From Cesiribacter sp. SM1 (GTDB taxonomy: Bacteria; Bacteroidota; Bacteroidia; Cytophagales; Cyclobacteriaceae), in contig NZ_JAHXBU010000014.1 in the NCBI RefSeq assembly GCF_020178975.1, positions 1 to 43,537 of the forward strand: a stretch of DNA of 43,537 bases, read 5' to 3'. Below the pieces are notes generated by a model. That model had not been told where the DNA came from, searched no databases, and saw nothing but the letters and a program-made list of their open reading frames with translations. Position numbers and translations under genes: made by a program. Numbering within the stretch: position 1 is the first letter of the stretch; each line of letters opens with the position of its first letter. Below are positions 8,736-18,374 of the stretch, in pieces.

Positions 8736-10185
8736 CTAATGCATTATCAGTGCCCTGCCTTTTTCTGTCGCTATGTATTTTCAACTTTTTTTTGATCCGA
8801 TATACGTTATTAAGTCCAATTCTTTTAGCCTTGCGATATCGCGTTCAATTGTTGCACGGGTAACTTCCAAGCCTTCCACCAGCATTTTTGCTTTTCCCCC
8901 ACCACTATTAATAATTATCTTAAGTGCTACCAACTGCCTGTTATTTATTCCCTCATTTATTCCCTCATCTATTCCCTCATGAGCGCCTCTAATTGCAGCC
9001 ACCTTTACAGCCTCACCCCCTTCCAGCGGGATCACGATCTTAAAAAGATCGTCTTCCTGGAAGAGGGGAAGTTTGCCTGGTGCATAATAAGGCAGGTATT
9101 TGTTTACGTTTAAGATCCCGGAGCCCAGCTCGTCTACATGACCCAGCTGGGTAAAGAATTTGGCAATCACCGGGTTCTTGGTGAAGGGAGAAAAATTTTC
9201 AGGCAGCAGGTATCCGTAGGTGTGGGGACGGTTGGCATTTTCGGTCTCTACCCGGTCGGTGTAAATGATGAGCCTGGCGGCATGGCCGTTGGTAAACTCA
9301 CGGTGCACCAGGAGATTGGCTACCACCTCACGAAATATTTTGGAGCGAAGGCTAATGCGAATAGTGCCTTCCAGGAAAAATTTATCGGGCAGGTGCTTGG
9401 CGATAAAGTCCATAAGCGCATCATAGGCATCTATAAGGTTAGTTTGCACATACAGGCGATCGTCGTAACGATCCAGGTTTTGCCGGCGCAACAGCGCATC
9501 GGTTTTGTAGTGCGGCAGGATGCTTTGAATAACCTCATCCTGCCCCAGGAGCAGGGCTGCGGCCAGCGTGTATCCCTCCTGCCCGCTTTGTACATCGCGG
9601 CGGTAAAGTCCCCCCTTCTGGAGGAGCTGCTCATCATTCAGGGCCAGCCAGGGATGGTTGTAATCCCGGCTACGGATCAGGTTGCGAACCTTGGGAAACA
9701 GCGCCTGTTTGAAATCCGAAAAACGGAGGTAGGGATAAATAGTATTCTCGGAATAGCTGGCGCTTTTGCGGGTATACAATTCGGCAATGGCATTATGGTT
9801 GGTGAGCCTGTAGTCACCATCTTCGCTACGGTCGTATACCACTCCTTTGCTTTTATGCACCTGCGAGCTTTGCGGAACCTGGATATGGATAAGCTGCTCT
9901 CCCTCCCATTCCACCGCCTGCGGCAGCAGGATAAAGGGCGGGTCGAGCTTTTGGGGGTTGTTGGAAAGGTTGGCAATCTCTTTGAGCAGCTGCGCCACCC
10001 GGACAGCATTCACACCTACAATACTACCCTCATCTTTCACCCCAAGCACTATATCACCGCCGGCCCGGTTCAGAAAAGCGCATACGGTTTCGAAGAGGTT
10101 TTCCGGCAGCGTAGAAACAGCTTCCTTAAACTAGCCGCAAGCCTTCTTTTTGCTGTAATAACTGCCTGATGCGGGCTTGGCTCAT
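8736..10185 (-). pseudogene. Schlafen/AlbA_2-type putative ATP-binding regulator, frameshifted and truncated
   Basis: The full gene starts at the ATG at 10185: MSQARIRQLLQQKEGLRL, then (out of frame) FKEAVSTLPENLFETVCAFLN, then the long intact frame 8781-10049 beginning GGDIVLGVKDEGSIVGV. Loss of two bases near 10128-10133 (expected LEFKEA, found L-V-stop) breaks the gene. The protein has an N-terminal AlbA_2 domain, a GHKL-like middle (REVVANLLVHREFTNG, LIIYTDRVETENAN, HVDELGSGI) and a C-terminal winged helix with an EGIDEGINEGI repeat. A second lesion, GGA to TGA at 8781-8783, cuts off the tail KYIATEKGRALIMH, which is still readable to 8736. Such proteins are RecG-related putative regulators or defence factors. 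Expression from an internal start remains possible. Confidence 0.8.
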
Positions 10186-10510
10186 AGGATAGATAGATTA
10201 CCTGGATGATAATTGTAAATTTAGTGTAAGTTAAAAGACTGCATGATAAAGAGAGGCAGTCGCACAGTACTTTTCCGGTTCATCCTGTATGATAGGTATT
10301 CAGGACTGAAGCCCAGCGCTGAATGAGACGAGGGATCAAAAAAAGCATTATCAAGAGAGAACAGCCAGAGAATTGGACATCAACCCTTGGCTTTAGACAA
10401 TCAGCAGTCAACATGAATATTTTACTACACCTGGAACATTCACAGGAAAAGTTGAGCTACAAAAACTTTCCTCCCGCTGCCACCACACCCCTTATTGACC
10501 TCATTTGTGC
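10186..10510. other. Intergenic, no supported gene
   Basis: Upstream region of the AlbA_2 pseudogene and downstream region of the DUF4153 gene. Only shadow frames are present. Confidence 0.5.
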
Positions 10511-12466
10511 TTATTCCTCTTCTCTTATCAGCAGCTTTCCATAGGCATGCTCCAGCGTGAGGGAGTCAGCTTTCCGGACTAGTCCTATTCTGTCAAAAAC
10601 AAGCTTATATGACCTGTTGCCTTTGCTTACACCAAGGCTCATGCTGTCAGCCGGAACAGGTGATTCATCATCCGTAGGATAAGCTTTGACAAGTTTTTCG
10701 ACAAGGGGGGCTACAGCAAACCGAAGGGTATCTGTATGTGCTACCTCTGCCTGGACAAGGATGGTAAGCCAACCCGGCTCTTTGGGGGTATACTTCACCT
10801 GGTAAAGCTGTCCACCTGCTTCTACCGTGTTCTCATATCCTTCCCTGGCTCCTTTGAGCAACACATCATCGTAAATATTCCAGTAAAGTTCTTCCAGAAA
10901 AACAACACGGTTGTAGCCCCTGGTATCCAGTACACTGCCTGCTGTTGAATAGTAATGCAAATATTCCAAATCACTCCTGTCCGTGCTTTTGTAGTGGTAG
11001 GGTATCCCCAGGCTGCGCATGTACACGCCTGCTTCGCCAATCCTGTGCCAGCGGCCCTGGCTGGTGTCTGCATCGGCAACGGTGATCATGGAATCCAGGT
11101 GCTGTCGGTACCAGGGTTGGATGGAGCTGAAACCATGGTGGTCATCCAGGTAATCAAGGATTGACATTACTTCGTTATGCAGGGAATCATTCAGCAGCCC
11201 TTCATTCTGGTTCTCCTGCGGGGAATAGAAGGTGGTGGGCAGACTGTCCTGCACCCAGGTTACTTCGCGTGTAATCAGGCCTTCGGAAAGCATGTTACCA
11301 CTGCGAAGGATCTCCTCCAGCCGTTCCACCTGGTGCTGCTCACTTACCGAAAACATGCTCCAGGGGCCAATCGAAATAAGGATCAGCAGGCCAGCCAGCG
11401 ACATCGGCACAAACTTGATGTTGCCTCGTCCGCTAAGGAAGTACAGGCAGGTAAAGGTTAACCACAGTCCAACGGCAACAATTATGTAGCGATTGATGGT
11501 AACCCCATAGTCGGCAATGCGCATGCCGATGGCCAGGAACAGTAAAACCAGTAATGGGAGCAGGAGCAGGTAATAACCCTTGCCCGCCTTTTTGATCCAG
11601 CGATTTTGAGGCTGCAGGGCGTAGGGGTACACCAACAGCAGGGTAAGAATGCCAAGCACTGACATACACATGATCAGGTAGGAAACAATGCCTTTCGGCC
11701 AGTCCCAGCTGATGATGATCTTCAGGCCATAGCCGTAGAGGATGAGTAAGTAGAGCAGCAGCAGGGGGAACAACACATACTGCGTGAACACCTTTAGGCC
11801 GCCGGGGTAATCAGTATCCTGCTCAAGCTGCTCAAAATCCTGCGGGACGCCGGCTACAAAAAACCAGGTATTGAACAGGCCTATGATTAGCACGAATAAT
11901 TCACCGAAAAGCTCTTCCTCAATCTTTACATCAAATAAAATCTTCAAAGCTAAAAGGGCCATTGCCAGACCGGCAAAAAGGAATGCCGAATACAGAAGCG
12001 CGCTTAAAATGCGCAGAAACAAGGCCTTGTTGTAGTTCCAAAAGCCATTGAGCTGCCTGACGAATAAAAAAGGCACAAAAGAAACCAGCAGATGCACAAT
12101 GATATTGTAGATGCCGTAGCGGATGTAGGGCAGCGAAGTATTGTGAGTAGATTCGGCATCCGGCAGGCTAAAGTAAACGACGAGTAACAGCAGGGTTGCC
12201 AGCACCTGTGCCAGGATTTTACCACCCCTTCCAAACTGCTGGCGGGTTGCCAAAAGAGCTACACAAAAGTACAGCGGTATGCCCAGGGCGGCACACAGCA
12301 TAAGATTAATGTAGGGGAAGCGGTTGAAATGCTGCGCTTCCGTTTCTATCAGATAAATAGCACACACCACCCCAAGCAGGGCGGAGAGAATGCTCATGGG
12401 ATAGCGTAAAAAGGAGTTCCGGGCTTGCGAAAGCAGGTAATCCAGGGAAGGGAAACGTAGAGCCAT
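10511..12466 (-). CDS. DUF4153-domain integral membrane protein
   Basis: About 651 residues from the ATG at 12466 (MALRFPSLDYLLSQA). The frame opens 26 codons earlier, but the later start matches the usual N-terminus of the family better. About ten to twelve hydrophobic helices fill residues 20-390 (e.g. LIMCMSVLGILTLLLVYPYA, YYLLLLPLLVLLFLAIGM). A soluble C-terminal domain of about 260 residues follows, with LGIPYHYKSTDRSDLEYLHY and a final beta-rich part. This is the layout of DUF4153 proteins, whose function is unknown. No operon partner is seen: the next minus gene upstream starts 227 bases beyond 12544. Confidence 0.85.
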   Translation of the reverse strand: MALRFPSLDYLLSQARNSFLRYPMSILSALLGVVCAIYLIETEAQHFNRFPYINLMLCAALGIPLYFCVALLATRQQFGRGGKILAQVLATLLLLVVYFSLPDAESTHNTSLPYIRYGIYNIIVHLLVSFVPFLFVRQLNGFWNYNKALFLRILSALLYSAFLFAGLAMALLALKILFDVKIEEELFGELFVLIIGLFNTWFFVAGVPQDFEQLEQDTDYPGGLKVFTQYVLFPLLLLYLLILYGYGLKIIISWDWPKGIVSYLIMCMSVLGILTLLLVYPYALQPQNRWIKKAGKGYYLLLLPLLVLLFLAIGMRIADYGVTINRYIIVAVGLWLTFTCLYFLSGRGNIKFVPMSLAGLLILISIGPWSMFSVSEQHQVERLEEILRSGNMLSEGLITREVTWVQDSLPTTFYSPQENQNEGLLNDSLHNEVMSILDYLDDHHGFSSIQPWYRQHLDSMITVADADTSQGRWHRIGEAGVYMRSLGIPYHYKSTDRSDLEYLHYYSTAGSVLDTRGYNRVVFLEELYWNIYDDVLLKGAREGYENTVEAGGQLYQVKYTPKEPGWLTILVQAEVAHTDTLRFAVAPLVEKLVKAYPTDDESPVPADSMSLGVSKGNRSYKLVFDRIGLVRKADSLTLEHAYGKLLIREEE

Positions 12467-12770
12467 GCTGCTGCAGAAAACAATATGCAACAAAGTAGAA
12501 AGGACTTCCCCAGAAATAAAAATTAGTTTGGGGAGAAACAGCACTTGCTCCTGGTAAGCGGTAAATATTGTGGGGGGATGTTCAAACTACGTATGCGCCA
12601 GGACTATATTCCAATACCAGAGACAAGCAGACGCCTCAAAAACCAGCCGGATTCAGTTAAACATTTGTATTGTCGGTTGACGATAACAGCCCATCCTTTG
12701 TTATGAAGTGGTGGATTTCTTCAAAAGAAAAGCCGGTTCGATTATGCACATCCTGTAGCTTTCTACCTAT

Positions 12771-14306
12771 TTACTCAACCTCAATAAAAATAGGGTTTGA
12801 GTAAAACCATAGATCAGCCCAGGGATCCTCTCCCTGATGGTCAACTTTTGGCTCCAGCTCATTGGTACTGGTGCCACGCACACGAAGGTAACCGCTGTGA
12901 TGAAAATCCTTAAGTTGATAGGTCATTATCAGGTATCCCCCTTCCTTACGCCAATCTTTGGCAGTGAACCGCTTTACTACTTTTGTTGTCGGGTTTATAT
13001 CCTTGCTCAGATCTGTTAGAGAACCAGTCACCTCCCCCATGATCAAATCCACCCGTGCCACGCTCGGATTGTCTCCATGATGGTTTAGCGTTTCCGGATC
13101 AAGCACACGGATTGTCACTTCAAGGTCGGCACTCCCAGAAATGGGTAGCGTACCGCCTATGGATGCCCCAGATCCTTTGTCAGTACTTACCATTACCTCT
13201 AGTTCTGATATTAAATCACCGGTGGTGACAAACACACGACCGTGACGGATTCCATCTAATATATCATCATAGCTTTTTTCTGCGAATACATAGGTTTTAG
13301 AATACTCGCCCGGCCAGAAATCGCTGCCGCCATCCCGCCAGTTTTCGTGCGAATCGGAGGTTGCCGTGATCCACCAGCGGCGGCCCTCACCCAGCATTGA
13401 ATCCCAGAAACCACCAAGGTGAGCAGTCATCTGGTCGTACCCGCCCATTGTGTTGTTTTTGTAGGGACGCGAAGCAGTAGAATCAATGGAGCCATCGGGT
13501 TTGATGGTCCCTGCCTGGTGACCGGGTGCGCCTTCCATCCCCACCGCAACCTGGGGAGCGGTATTGTTCCAGTTCCTAAGCTCCTGCGGCTCCTTTTGGG
13601 AGTAGGTGCCGGGGGCTGTAGCGCCTCGGGAAGGATGGTTTGCAATGAGTACGGGTGGGACGTCTATTTGCTTCATATACTGCAAGGCTTCTATCATGCG
13701 CGCCTCTGTATCTCTTGAAGCATGGTGTGGAAAGCTGTCCCTGCTGGCAAAGCGATGTTCTATATCATACAGGGTTTGATGTTCATGTGCAGAGTGTGGC
13801 ATGATCAGACTGGCATGTCCAGCTGCAGGTGCATCGAATTCCATGCCATGAAACTGAATGAGGTCAGGCACGGCAGCCCTGGATTCAAGTAATTCGGGAT
13901 AGGCATGTTCCAGATTGATTTTAGAATGGTTCGGGCCACCATGGTCGGTAGAAACCATCCAGGAAAGGCCGTACTCCCGTGCTTTTTTCGCATTGGTGGG
14001 GATGGCATACGGCTGTTCATCAAAACTTGGCGTAGGCGGGGTAGTGGATTTATCGTAAGCTGCACTGTAACGGCTGTGAATATGATGATCACCTGCGAGC
14101 CAGCTACGGGTACCATTTAGTTGGGTTGACAGATGGCTTTTTTTTGTTACCTGCGCATCTACTACCTTGAACGCTTCCAATACTGAATCTGCCTTTACAT
14201 TCTTGTCTTTGCCTGAAGCTACTTTCTGCTGCCCCTCCACCGTAGATAACGTGATGAGAAAAACGGCTGCCGTCGTCAATAATGTCAGGAATAAATTTTT
14301 ATTCAT
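12771..14306 (-). CDS. Secreted PHP/CehA-McbA-like metallohydrolase
   Basis: 511 residues with a signal peptide (LFLTLLTTAAVFLITLSTVEG). Metal-binding PHP motifs follow: GDHHIHSRYSA near residue 72, STDHGGPNHSKI near 118, FHGMEFDAPAAGHASLIMPH, VLIANHPSRG and TATSDSHENWR near 313. The C-terminal third is a beta-rich region (SGSADLEVTIRVLDPETLNH). These motifs fit a PHP-superfamily phosphoesterase or hydrolase acting in the periplasm or outside the cell. The substrate is unknown. It lies downstream of the PhoB-like gene (287 bases between) in the same direction, so it may belong to the phosphate island, though no Pho-box-like repeat was seen in front of it. Confidence 0.75.
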   Translation of the reverse strand: MNKNLFLTLLTTAAVFLITLSTVEGQQKVASGKDKNVKADSVLEAFKVVDAQVTKKSHLSTQLNGTRSWLAGDHHIHSRYSAAYDKSTTPPTPSFDEQPYAIPTNAKKAREYGLSWMVSTDHGGPNHSKINLEHAYPELLESRAAVPDLIQFHGMEFDAPAAGHASLIMPHSAHEHQTLYDIEHRFASRDSFPHHASRDTEARMIEALQYMKQIDVPPVLIANHPSRGATAPGTYSQKEPQELRNWNNTAPQVAVGMEGAPGHQAGTIKPDGSIDSTASRPYKNNTMGGYDQMTAHLGGFWDSMLGEGRRWWITATSDSHENWRDGGSDFWPGEYSKTYVFAEKSYDDILDGIRHGRVFVTTGDLISELEVMVSTDKGSGASIGGTLPISGSADLEVTIRVLDPETLNHHGDNPSVARVDLIMGEVTGSLTDLSKDINPTTKVVKRFTAKDWRKEGGYLIMTYQLKDFHHSGYLRVRGTSTNELEPKVDHQGEDPWADLWFYSNPIFIEVE

Positions 14307-14603
14307 AGCGGGATGATTTAAGAAGTTTTCAGCAGTCAGATGAGCGTCACATGGGTTTTGCTACCAGCAAAAGATTAATAAATGGTCGGTCGTCAATTTT
14401 CTCCGGAATGCCGGAAGATACTCCCCTGTTGCGCACATACCATGAAAGATTCCCCAGCAGAGATGTATCATAAAATCTAAACCAACCATCAGAAATAAAT
14501 GGATCAGGCTAGAGACAGGGTATACATAGCATGAAAAGTACAAAGCCTAAGAAAGTAACTATAGGTATTTTGTAAATAGTTGGATAGAAGTGATTTTCCA
14601 CGT

Positions 14604-15317
14604 TCAGAACCTCATACGATACCCAATTCCTCTTACGGTTTCAAGGTAGCTTCTAAGAGGTTCTATCTTTTTCCTTAAACCAACTACCTGTACATCTACA
14701 GATCGTTCTGTGGCCCCACAGTCCATCCCATTCAAATTTTCTATGATCTGGTTTCGGCTGTAGACTTTGCCCTTACGGCTAATAAGAAGCTGAAGTAGTT
14801 TAAACTCTGAATAAGTCAGATCTATATGGCTGGCATCAACATAGACCTTATGCTGCTCCAGGTTCATGGCGATCTCGCGGTATTTAAGCAAATGATCCCC
14901 TGCAGCAGTGTTTTTTTCATGTGTATCTTCCAGCCCTGACTTTTTCTGCCGATGGACAAGTCTTTTGACCCTGGCAATGAGCTCTTTTATCCTAACTGGT
15001 TTTACAATGCAATCATCAACCCCCAGTTCCAAAGCTTTGACAACCTCTTCCTCCAGACTTCTCGCAGTTAATATCACGTACGGAATGCCTTTGAATCCGG
15101 GTTCTTTCTCCAATCGCTGATATAGCTCAAGCCCATCCAGGTCAGGCATCATCCAGTCACTCACGATTAAATCAGGTAAATGATCCTTTAAATAGGCATA
15201 TGCAGCATTTCCCGAAGAAAAGACCTGTACCCTGGCACCCTCCTTCTCAAAGTTATATTTAAGCAGCTCCAGAATATCAGCTTCGTCATCCACCACTACT
15301 ATTGACTTAGATTCCAT
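14604..15317 (-). CDS. OmpR/PhoB-family response regulator
   Basis: 237 residues. The receiver domain has the acidic pair D10-D11, phospho-acceptor D54 (LIVSDWMMPDLDG), T84 in LTAR and K106 in CIVKPVR. After a linker comes an OmpR-type winged helix (LTYSEFKLLQLLISRKGKVY, SRNQIIENLNG, ERSVDVQVVGLRKKI, LETVRGIGYRM). Length and motifs match PhoB-type regulators. No histidine kinase is in the window. Position between the phytase operon and the PHP hydrolase suggests control of phosphate scavenging (inference). The upstream region has TATTTTTG, a possible -7 element, at about 100 bases from the start. Confidence 0.9.
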   Translation of the reverse strand: MESKSIVVVDDEADILELLKYNFEKEGARVQVFSSGNAAYAYLKDHLPDLIVSDWMMPDLDGLELYQRLEKEPGFKGIPYVILTARSLEEEVVKALELGVDDCIVKPVRIKELIARVKRLVHRQKKSGLEDTHEKNTAAGDHLLKYREIAMNLEQHKVYVDASHIDLTYSEFKLLQLLISRKGKVYSRNQIIENLNGMDCGATERSVDVQVVGLRKKIEPLRSYLETVRGIGYRMRF

Positions 15318-15572
15318 GGGTAAAAAACAGAAAGATTTGAATAGTAATTTAGCTTTATGCTTTTGGTAGGGAGATCAATTCTGATACTTCAAAAATAGTA
15401 ACCCCAGCGTGCCCGATGATTCAGCTACTGTTAAACTTAGAGAAGGAAACTTTATGATTTGATTAAGGAGATGAAGCCTACATTACCAGACATTTGTATT
15501 TCAGGAAACGCGCTAATATCAGGCTGACAGGGTCCTCTTTACCAGCAAAAGCCTACATCAGGATCTGGGTAG

Positions 15573-16661
15573 TTACAAAGGGTTGATTTCAAGGCTATCG
15601 CCTGCAAGCGACTCCCAGCGGTAAAAATGGAAAGTTTTATCATCAGACATCGCCACGAATAATCCGTTAGGGAAATAGGGTGGCAGCGGATAGTTCACCA
15701 CTTCAGAGCCATCACTGGAAACGGTTGAAGCCCTGATCACCCTGACCAACTGGTGCGCATGCGGATTTTCGGCCGTACCTTCCCGGGTATAAATCCTGAA
15801 TTGATTTACTTCCTGGTCCGACACCAGCAGATACCCCCGCCCCTCTTTCATGCTATAAATGGAGATGCCTTCCTGATCCTGACCGAAACCTTCAGTGGCA
15901 AAAAAAGCAAGTTCCTCACCACCTTTTTCAGGGTCGGCATGGTATTTCCGTACGCCTGCCTGCTCATCCGCATAGTACACATAGCCTAATTCATCATCTA
16001 CGGCAATCGCTTCTATTTCCTTTCGTCCGCTAAACGCACCAAATTTACGCACCAGGGAGGCTTGCACATGGCCACGGCCATTGTCCTGAAGGTGGTACTG
16101 CCAAAGGTAGTTTCCGTCTTTAGGACCATTTTTACGACCAACTATTGCAAAAATGGCACTGTCGGCAGGTCGTTTGTAGAGCGCAATACCCATCAGGTCG
16201 CGGAACTCCAGCCCCACTTCTCCCTCAAAAACATCTATGCCCCCTCCGTCCACTGGCTGCATGTCGGGCAGGGAGAAGATTCTTAGTTTTCCTGTAAAGC
16301 GCTCTGTTGTCACCGCTATGTCGGTAAGCTTCTCATTCAGTAATAGGCCATACTCCACATCTACGTTATTGGGACGTTGCAGGCCACGCACCACTTTATC
16401 TTCCTGCACTTTTCCTTCCAGGTTGAACACATACAAGGCGCCGTCCTGGTCCTTGTCGGTGCCTAACACCAGGCTTTGAGCAGGATTATCATGATTTATC
16501 CAGATGGCAGGATCGTCGGTATCATGCATGACCGTATCTGTTACAAAGAGAGGCTTGATAATTCCGGAGCTATCGGCCAGGGAGGCCAGCGCTTCATTTT
16601 GGGTAGATTGAGTCTGGCAGGAGAACAGCAGCAGTGCTGCAAGCGGCATGTATTTGTGCAT
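15573..16661 (-). CDS. Beta-propeller phytase (3-phytase-like lipoprotein)
   Basis: About 362 residues from the ATG at 16661 (MHKYMPLAALLLFSCQTQ), giving a type II signal with Cys in LLFSC. The frame is open 15 codons upstream (to 16706), but that stretch is polar and would spoil the signal. Hallmarks of the propeller phytase family include DTDDPAIWIN near the N-terminus, VLGTDKDQDGALYVFNLEG, RPNNVDVEYG, AVTTERFTGKLRIF, EIEAIAVDDELGYVYYADEQ and GQDQEGISIY, with many acidic calcium ligands. It would hydrolyse phytate to lower inositol phosphates and phosphate, probably on the outer membrane or in the periplasm. It follows the phosphatase gene within a few dozen bases and is the last gene of the receptor-phosphatase-phytase operon. 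Confidence 0.9.
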   Translation of the reverse strand: MHKYMPLAALLLFSCQTQSTQNEALASLADSSGIIKPLFVTDTVMHDTDDPAIWINHDNPAQSLVLGTDKDQDGALYVFNLEGKVQEDKVVRGLQRPNNVDVEYGLLLNEKLTDIAVTTERFTGKLRIFSLPDMQPVDGGGIDVFEGEVGLEFRDLMGIALYKRPADSAIFAIVGRKNGPKDGNYLWQYHLQDNGRGHVQASLVRKFGAFSGRKEIEAIAVDDELGYVYYADEQAGVRKYHADPEKGGEELAFFATEGFGQDQEGISIYSMKEGRGYLLVSDQEVNQFRIYTREGTAENPHAHQLVRVIRASTVSSDGSEVVNYPLPPYFPNGLFVAMSDDKTFHFYRWESLAGDSLEINPL

Positions 16662-16717
16662 GTATGGGGATTTAGTATCGGGTGTATTGTTCGAAGCAGA
16701 AGACAAAAGGTGTTGTT

Positions 16718-18292
16718 CTATTTTAGCACTTCACCCGCTTCTGAAAGCAGTAAATTCAGGGTTTCCTTACCTTTCTTGAGTGCCACCTCAAAGCCGGTAA
16801 ACGATGTATTCTTTACATATTTAACCTTATCCAGTTTATAGTCGGGATAGGATTTCAGAAGTTTTGCTTCGGCGCCGGCCGGCAGCTGGTCGTAATAAGG
16901 AATAGTATTGTGGTGCCTTCTTTCTGCAATGGCCTGATGAGATTTATCAATCATCAGGTTGGGGCCGCTTTCTTGTTTTACCAGGTCAAAAGCATCATAC
17001 AAATCGCCTACGGCTGTAAAGGCCTGGTAGCGGAGGGTATCTCCCAGAATCTGTATGTGCTGAAACAGCTGGGTATTTTCCGCCAGGCGGTCTCTTTCCA
17101 GGCCATACTCCTCCCAGCTCTCCTTGAGCCTGTACATCTTGCCACCGCTTACGGAAACCACATATACCGTACCAGTGGTCTGATCCCGGGTATTTACACC
17201 ACCCACAATGTTAGTGGCGCTGGCCGGGGTGGTATTTCGCACATAGCTGTGGTCGTGCCCCTGCAGCACCAGGTCTACACCATGCTGATCAAACAGCGGT
17301 TTCCACATTTTTCGCAGGGCTTCGTTATCACGCCCTTGTGAGGCCGAAAAAACAGGATGATGAAAAGTAGCAATGACCCATTTTTGTTTATTCTTTTTCA
17401 GCTCTGCCTCCATCCACCTGGTTTGTTCTTCACGATTCTTAACGGAATTGAGGGCCAGGATTTTTAAGCCCTGGTACTCCAGCGTGTAAACAGTTTCCTC
17501 CATGCCTTCTGGTCCGTTTTCAGGCAGGGTAAACTGGGGCTTCCACTGTACTGATAGCTGATCCTGCCCCCTGTCTTCAGCCTCCTGGGTGTAGCCTTCG
17601 TACTCATGATTTCCCGGCACTGGCACACTGGGTACCATGCCATGGATCCAGCCCCCGGCTGTAAACCATTCGTGCCACTGTTCTTCGCTGTGGGCATCGC
17701 TCACCAAATCGCCGGCATGAATGATGAAGCGGGCATCCGGGGCTTTGCTGTAGCCCGAGCGAATAAGTCTGGACCATAATTCCAGGATATAGTTTTGGGC
17801 ATCGCCAACATACAAAAAAGAAAAAGGCGCTGCCTTCGTGCTGGCCGTACGAAAATGAAACCATTCGCTCCAGTGTTCGCCATCGCCCACCCGGTAGGCA
17901 TAGGTGGTATCAGGGAGTAAGCCTGTAAAGGTGGCTGAATGGTAATGTGCGGTACGTTCCGCTCTTTTTACCCCGCGGGCATCCATCTTTTCTGTTTTGG
18001 CCGCTTGCTGTTTTGCCAGCAGCCAAAAACGGGGGGCATCATTGGCAAGAGCGATCTCTGCAAGGGCGTGATGCACGGTGGTGTCGGTTCGCCAGGTAAC
18101 ACTTTGTGAAGTGGCCGGATCACCGGAAAAAGTCAGAATGATATGATCGGGCTGCACCGAAGGCTCACTCCATGATTTGGTGTAGACCGGTCTTTTATAC
18201 TCTTTTTGCTGGCAAAAGGCTGGACTCGTAAAAAACAGGCAGAGCACCAGCACAGCCAGCAGGCATATGCTATAGTTTAATAAAATTCTCAT
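16718..18292 (-). CDS. Purple-acid-phosphatase-like metallophosphoesterase
   Basis: 524 residues with a signal peptide (LLNYSICLLAVLVLCLFFTS). The N-terminal fibronectin-III-like domain contains HIILTFSGDPATSQSVTWRT and LPDTTYAYRVGDG. The calcineurin-like domain has the metal-binding blocks in order: FLYVGDAQN, IIHAGDLVSD, VPGNHEYEG, IATFHHPVFS and VLQGHDHSYVR. The first block has GDAQ where many homologues have GDxG. The C-terminal 80 residues are another small beta domain. It should release phosphate from monoesters in the periplasm or outside. It lies between the TonB-dependent receptor (82-base gap) and the phytase (11 bases to the longest phytase frame), so the three are almost certainly co-transcribed. 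Confidence 0.9.
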   Translation of the reverse strand: MRILLNYSICLLAVLVLCLFFTSPAFCQQKEYKRPVYTKSWSEPSVQPDHIILTFSGDPATSQSVTWRTDTTVHHALAEIALANDAPRFWLLAKQQAAKTEKMDARGVKRAERTAHYHSATFTGLLPDTTYAYRVGDGEHWSEWFHFRTASTKAAPFSFLYVGDAQNYILELWSRLIRSGYSKAPDARFIIHAGDLVSDAHSEEQWHEWFTAGGWIHGMVPSVPVPGNHEYEGYTQEAEDRGQDQLSVQWKPQFTLPENGPEGMEETVYTLEYQGLKILALNSVKNREEQTRWMEAELKKNKQKWVIATFHHPVFSASQGRDNEALRKMWKPLFDQHGVDLVLQGHDHSYVRNTTPASATNIVGGVNTRDQTTGTVYVVSVSGGKMYRLKESWEEYGLERDRLAENTQLFQHIQILGDTLRYQAFTAVGDLYDAFDLVKQESGPNLMIDKSHQAIAERRHHNTIPYYDQLPAGAEAKLLKSYPDYKLDKVKYVKNTSFTGFEVALKKGKETLNLLLSEAGEVLK

Positions 18293-18374
18293 TAGATCAG
18301 CTGGAATTAAAATGCATGAAGGAAGTCCGGAGAACCTCTTTCATGCTAATGGTTTGAAATAAATGACTCCTGGA

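Noticed and set aside
9138-10169. Long plus-strand open frame of 343 codons
   Set aside because: It is the antisense shadow of the AlbA_2-type gene. Its protein is low in recognised motifs, while the minus strand shows clear domains.
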